Shown: in pieces, positions 4,633-7,348 of the stretch
Layout of the letters: each line of letters opens with the position of its first letter
Position numbering within the stretch: position 1 is the stretch's first letter
From: Lentisphaerota bacterium
GTDB lineage: Bacteria > Verrucomicrobiota > Kiritimatiellia > RFP12 > JAAYLN01
Assembly (NCBI GenBank): GCA_012514915.1
Contig: JAAYZJ010000144.1
Span: 1-7,348, forward strand
Direction: 5' to 3'
DNA length: 7,348 nucleotides
Notes under the pieces: generated by a model
Told to the model about the DNA's origin: nothing
Database searches by the model: none
Seen by the model: only the letters and a program-made list of their open reading frames with translations
Program-made: the position numbers and the translations under genes

Positions 4633-7116
4633 TCAGCCGTCTTCCGCCGCGGGCATGCAGGGGCGGATATGCCAGATTTCCTGGGCGTATTCGCGAATCG
4701 TGCGGTCGGATGAGAACCGTCCGGCACGCGCCACGTTCAGCAGCGCCATCCGATCCCATGCCACCGGATCCTGGTAGAGCTTGCCGACCCGCTCCTGCGT
4801 CTCGATGTAGCTGCGCAGATCGGCCAGCAGCATGTAGTGGTCACCGGCGTCCAGCAGCGCCCGTACGATCGGGTCGAACAGCCCCGGCCGCAGCAGGGAA
4901 AAGACATTCTGTTTGATGCGGTCGACCGCCAGGCGGATTTCGTCGTCGCCGTGGTAGATTTGATGCGGCGAGTAGCTCGCGCGGCGCGCGGCGACCTCCT
5001 CGGCCAGCATGCCGAAGATGAAGATATTCTCCGAACCGACCTCCTCGAGGATTTCGACATTGGCGCCGTCGAGCGTCCCGATCGTCAAGGCCCCGTTCAG
5101 CATCAGCTTCATGTTGCCGGTTCCCGACGCCTCCGTGCCGGCCAGCGAGATCTGTTCGCTCAGGTTGGCCGCGGGAATGATCCGCTCGGCCAGTGAGACG
5201 CGGTAGTCCGGCAGGAAGACCACCTTGATGAACCGGCTGACCACGGGATGGTCGTTGACCACCGCGGCGACGCCATGGATGAACTGGATGATCAGCTTCG
5301 CCATGACATAGCCCGGAGCCGCCTTGGCGGCGAAGATGAAGGTGCGCGGCGTCAGGTCGCGGCGCGGATCGGCCAGGATCCGGTTGTACAGGACGATGAT
5401 GTAGAGCGCCAGCAGCAACTGGCGCTTGTATTCGTGCAGCCGCTTCACCTGCACGTCGAACAGCGACAGGGGGTTGACGGCGATCTTGAGCTCGCGCCGG
5501 ATGACGCCCGCCAGCACTTCCTTGTTCGCCTGCTTGATCGCGCGAAACCGCTCCAGAAAGGCGGTGTCGTTCAGAAGGGGCTCGAGCTTGCGCAGTTCGT
5601 CCAGGCTGCGGATCCAGCCGTCGCCGATCGCCGCCGTGATCAGGCCGGCCAATTCCGGATTGGCCTTCAGCAGCCAGCGGCGCTGGGTCACGCCGTTGGT
5701 CTTGTTGGAGAACTTGCCGGGCCAATATTCGGAGAAGTCCCGGAAAATCTGCTCCGTAAGGATCTTGGTGTGCAGCGCCGCGACCCCGTTGACCGAACAG
5801 GATCCCACGATGGCCAGGTTCGCCATGCGCACCTGCCGGCCGTGATGCTCGTCGATCAGGCTCATCCGCTGCAGCCGGGCGATGTCGCCGGGGTACCGCG
5901 CGGCGATGTCGCGCAGGAAACGTCCGTTGATCTCGTAGATGATCTGCATGTGCCGCGGCAGGACGCGTTCCATCAGCGGCACGCCCCAGTGCTCGAGCGC
6001 CTCGGGCAGCACGGTGTGGTTCGTGTAGCCGATACAGGCCTGCGTGATGCCCCACGCTTGCTCCCAGTCGAGCATCTCGCGGTCGATCAGGATGCGCATC
6101 AACTCGGGCACGACCAGGGCCGGATGCGTGTCGTTGAGCTGGATGAAGACCCGCTCGGGTAGTCGGGTGAACGACAGCCCGTCGCAGCGGAACCGGCGCA
6201 GGATGTCCTGGATCGAGCACGAGACGAAGAAATACTGCTGCCGCAGCCGCAGCTCCTTGCCCTGCAGCACGTTGTCGTTGGGGTAGAGCACCTTGGTCAG
6301 GTTCTCGGCCAGAACCTTGTTCTCGACCGCCTCGACGTAGGATCCCTTGTTGAAATCCTCCAGGTCGAACGCGTCCGTGGCCTGGGCCTGCCAGAGGCGC
6401 AGCGTGTTGACCGACTCCCCGCCGTAGCCGACGACCGGGACATCGTAGGGCACGCCCTTGACGGGGTGGGTATCCACCCAGCGCCAATGCACCGACCCGT
6501 TGATCGACGCGACCTCGACACGCCCCTCGAAGTTCACTTCGCATGCGTATTCGGGACGGGCGATCTCCCAGACATACCCCTGGTCGAGCCAGTGGTCGGG
6601 TTCCTCGACCTGCGCGCCATCCTTGATCCGCTGCTTGAAAATGCCGTAGTCGTAGCGCAGGCCATAGCCGATCGCCGGCAGGTTGAGCGTGGCCAGCGAA
6701 TCGAGAAAACAGGCCGCCAGCCGCCCCAGACCGCCGTTGCCGAGCCCCGCGTCCGTCTCGTAGCTGCAGAGCGTCTCCCAGTCGATGTGGAGTTCCGCCA
6801 GGGCCTCGCGGCAGAGCGGCTCCATCTGCATGTTGATGATGTTGTTGGCCAGCAGCCGGCCCATCAGAAACTCGAGCGAGAGATAGTAGACGCGCTTGAC
6901 GTCGTTGCGGTGGTGGCTCTCCTGCGTCTGGATCCAGCGTTCCACCATCCGGTCGCGCACCGACTGAGCCAGCGCGTGGTACCGGTCGCGGTCGGTCGCG
7001 CTGAACTGGTCCTTGGCCAGCGAGTAGCGCAGGTGAAAGTTGAAATCCTCGCGGAAACTGTCGGCGGTCATCTGTACGCGGCCGTCCGTTTGGCGCTCGT
7101 TGTTAATTTTATTCAT
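4633..7116 (-). CDS. glgP: Glycogen/starch phosphorylase (GT35 family)
   Basis: Predicted 827-residue cytosolic enzyme that uses phosphate to release glucose-1-phosphate from the ends of alpha-1,4-glucan, with pyridoxal phosphate as cofactor. Seen: VYYLSLEFLMGRLL near residue 76, NGGLGRLAACFLDS starting at residue 127, the HTVLPEALEHW and EINGRFL region, KRLHEYKRQLL with the phosphate-binding Arg559 and Lys564, and the PLP motif EASGTGNMKLMLNG with the Schiff-base lysine at about 670. The C-terminus ends in YAQEIWHIRP, as is usual for the family, and length matches bacterial enzymes (about 800-840). The frame is open to a TTG at 7167, but ATG 7116 is preferred: it gives the normal N-terminus, has AGGT ten bases upstream, and a promoter-like pair lies just before it. 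ATG 7071 (812 residues) is a less likely alternative. The gene stands alone, convergent with clpC, with no other glycogen gene in view. GlgP and maltodextrin phosphorylase cannot be told apart from motifs alone. Confidence 0.95.
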   Translation of the reverse strand: MNKINNERQTDGRVQMTADSFREDFNFHLRYSLAKDQFSATDRDRYHALAQSVRDRMVERWIQTQESHHRNDVKRVYYLSLEFLMGRLLANNIINMQMEPLCREALAELHIDWETLCSYETDAGLGNGGLGRLAACFLDSLATLNLPAIGYGLRYDYGIFKQRIKDGAQVEEPDHWLDQGYVWEIARPEYACEVNFEGRVEVASINGSVHWRWVDTHPVKGVPYDVPVVGYGGESVNTLRLWQAQATDAFDLEDFNKGSYVEAVENKVLAENLTKVLYPNDNVLQGKELRLRQQYFFVSCSIQDILRRFRCDGLSFTRLPERVFIQLNDTHPALVVPELMRILIDREMLDWEQAWGITQACIGYTNHTVLPEALEHWGVPLMERVLPRHMQIIYEINGRFLRDIAARYPGDIARLQRMSLIDEHHGRQVRMANLAIVGSCSVNGVAALHTKILTEQIFRDFSEYWPGKFSNKTNGVTQRRWLLKANPELAGLITAAIGDGWIRSLDELRKLEPLLNDTAFLERFRAIKQANKEVLAGVIRRELKIAVNPLSLFDVQVKRLHEYKRQLLLALYIIVLYNRILADPRRDLTPRTFIFAAKAAPGYVMAKLIIQFIHGVAAVVNDHPVVSRFIKVVFLPDYRVSLAERIIPAANLSEQISLAGTEASGTGNMKLMLNGALTIGTLDGANVEILEEVGSENIFIFGMLAEEVAARRASYSPHQIYHGDDEIRLAVDRIKQNVFSLLRPGLFDPIVRALLDAGDHYMLLADLRSYIETQERVGKLYQDPVAWDRMALLNVARAGRFSSDRTIREYAQEIWHIRPCMPAAEDG

Positions 7117-7149
7117 CGCGACGCTTACCTGGGCTGGGTCAATCGTGTC

Positions 7150-7178
7150 AGCATAGCAGAACGGCAAACCGGCGTCAT
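7150..7178 (-). promoter_or_regulatory. Possible sigma-70-type promoter of glgP
   Basis: On the - strand ATGACG (7178-7173) and TATGCT (7155-7150) are separated by 17 bases. Each matches four of six consensus positions. Transcription would begin near 7143, leaving a leader of about 27 bases before ATG 7116 and excluding the TTG at 7167 as the start. Matches of this quality occur by chance, so this is tentative. Confidence 0.35.
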
Positions 7179-7282
7179 GGTGAATCGCGCCGCCAAGTGT
7201 AATCGGCTAGCGACAGGGGGATGCGATGAGGGCGCATCGAGATGTGGGCAAAACGTGAAAGGCTTGGTTCTTCGCTGACGAC

Positions 7283-7322
7283 GGGGCTAAAGCCCCTGCC
7301 TCACTTCCGCCTGAAGGCGGAA
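7283..7322. repeat. Two tandem perfect hairpins upstream of glgP
   Basis: GGGGCT-AA-AGCCCC (7283-7296) is followed after eight bases by TTCCGCCT-GA-AGGCGGAA (7305-7322). Both are perfect stems (6 and 8 bp) with two-base loops. The arrangement is like short palindromic intergenic repeats of the REP type. It lies more than 160 bases before the glgP start, at the window edge, and neither hairpin is followed by a T-run on either strand. Confidence 0.65.
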
Positions 7323-7348
7323 CTCCGACGCGTGGATATTGGGCGCAC

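Noticed and set aside
4542..4727. 61-codon - frame starting inside glgP and crossing the TTAAAC array
   Set aside because: It starts within glgP in another frame and its hydrophobic end is only the translated array. Not a credible gene.
5248..6162. 304-codon + frame antisense to glgP
   Set aside because: Fully covered by conserved glgP sequence on the other strand, with no motif of its own.
7117..7167. 17-residue N-terminal extension of glgP from TTG 7167
   Set aside because: The start codon is rare, the added residues are not typical of the family, and the promoter-like -10 lies downstream of it.

Overview
The window is GC-rich bacterial DNA with three intact co-directional genes on the + strand (mcsA, mcsB, clpC) converging on one intact gene on the - strand (glgP, glycogen phosphorylase). 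The four genes are standard families. The unusual material is the 387-base spacer between clpC and glgP, which is packed with palindromes, T-runs and a periodic TTAAAC array. A second palindromic pair lies upstream of glgP.

Region by region: 13-525 encodes McsA, with two zinc-binding cysteine clusters and a UVR helix pair. Its last 8 bases overlap mcsB (518-1585), a protein-arginine kinase of the phosphagen-kinase fold. After 20 bases comes clpC (1606-4245), a two-ring AAA+ unfoldase with double Clp_N, a UVR-type middle domain and a ClpP-docking loop. The spacer 4246-4632 follows. glgP reads back from 7116 to 4633. Its upstream region (7117-7348) carries a possible promoter and two tight hairpins at the right edge.

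The first three genes form one protein quality-control module. McsA activates McsB, McsB phosphorylates arginines on unwanted proteins, and ClpC recognises phosphoarginine and feeds the protein to ClpP. The residues that define this pathway in Bacillus are kept here: the McsB kinase motifs, its RDxxRA phosphoarginine-sensing motif, and both glutamates of the ClpC N-domain pockets. No ctsR repressor gene is visible, but the window starts only 12 bases before mcsA, so its absence cannot be claimed. glgP belongs to storage-glucan breakdown and has no evident functional tie to the Clp module.

Taxonomy is inference only. The GC content, an mcsA-mcsB-clpC cluster, poor Shine-Dalgarno sequences, and an intergenic hairpin that reads LEGRAPSRP in one frame (a string I associate with spurious proteins from Kiritimatiellota, Lentisphaerota and other PVC genomes) suggest an uncultured member of the PVC group rather than a Firmicute. 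No rRNA, tRNA, CRISPR array or transposase was found.
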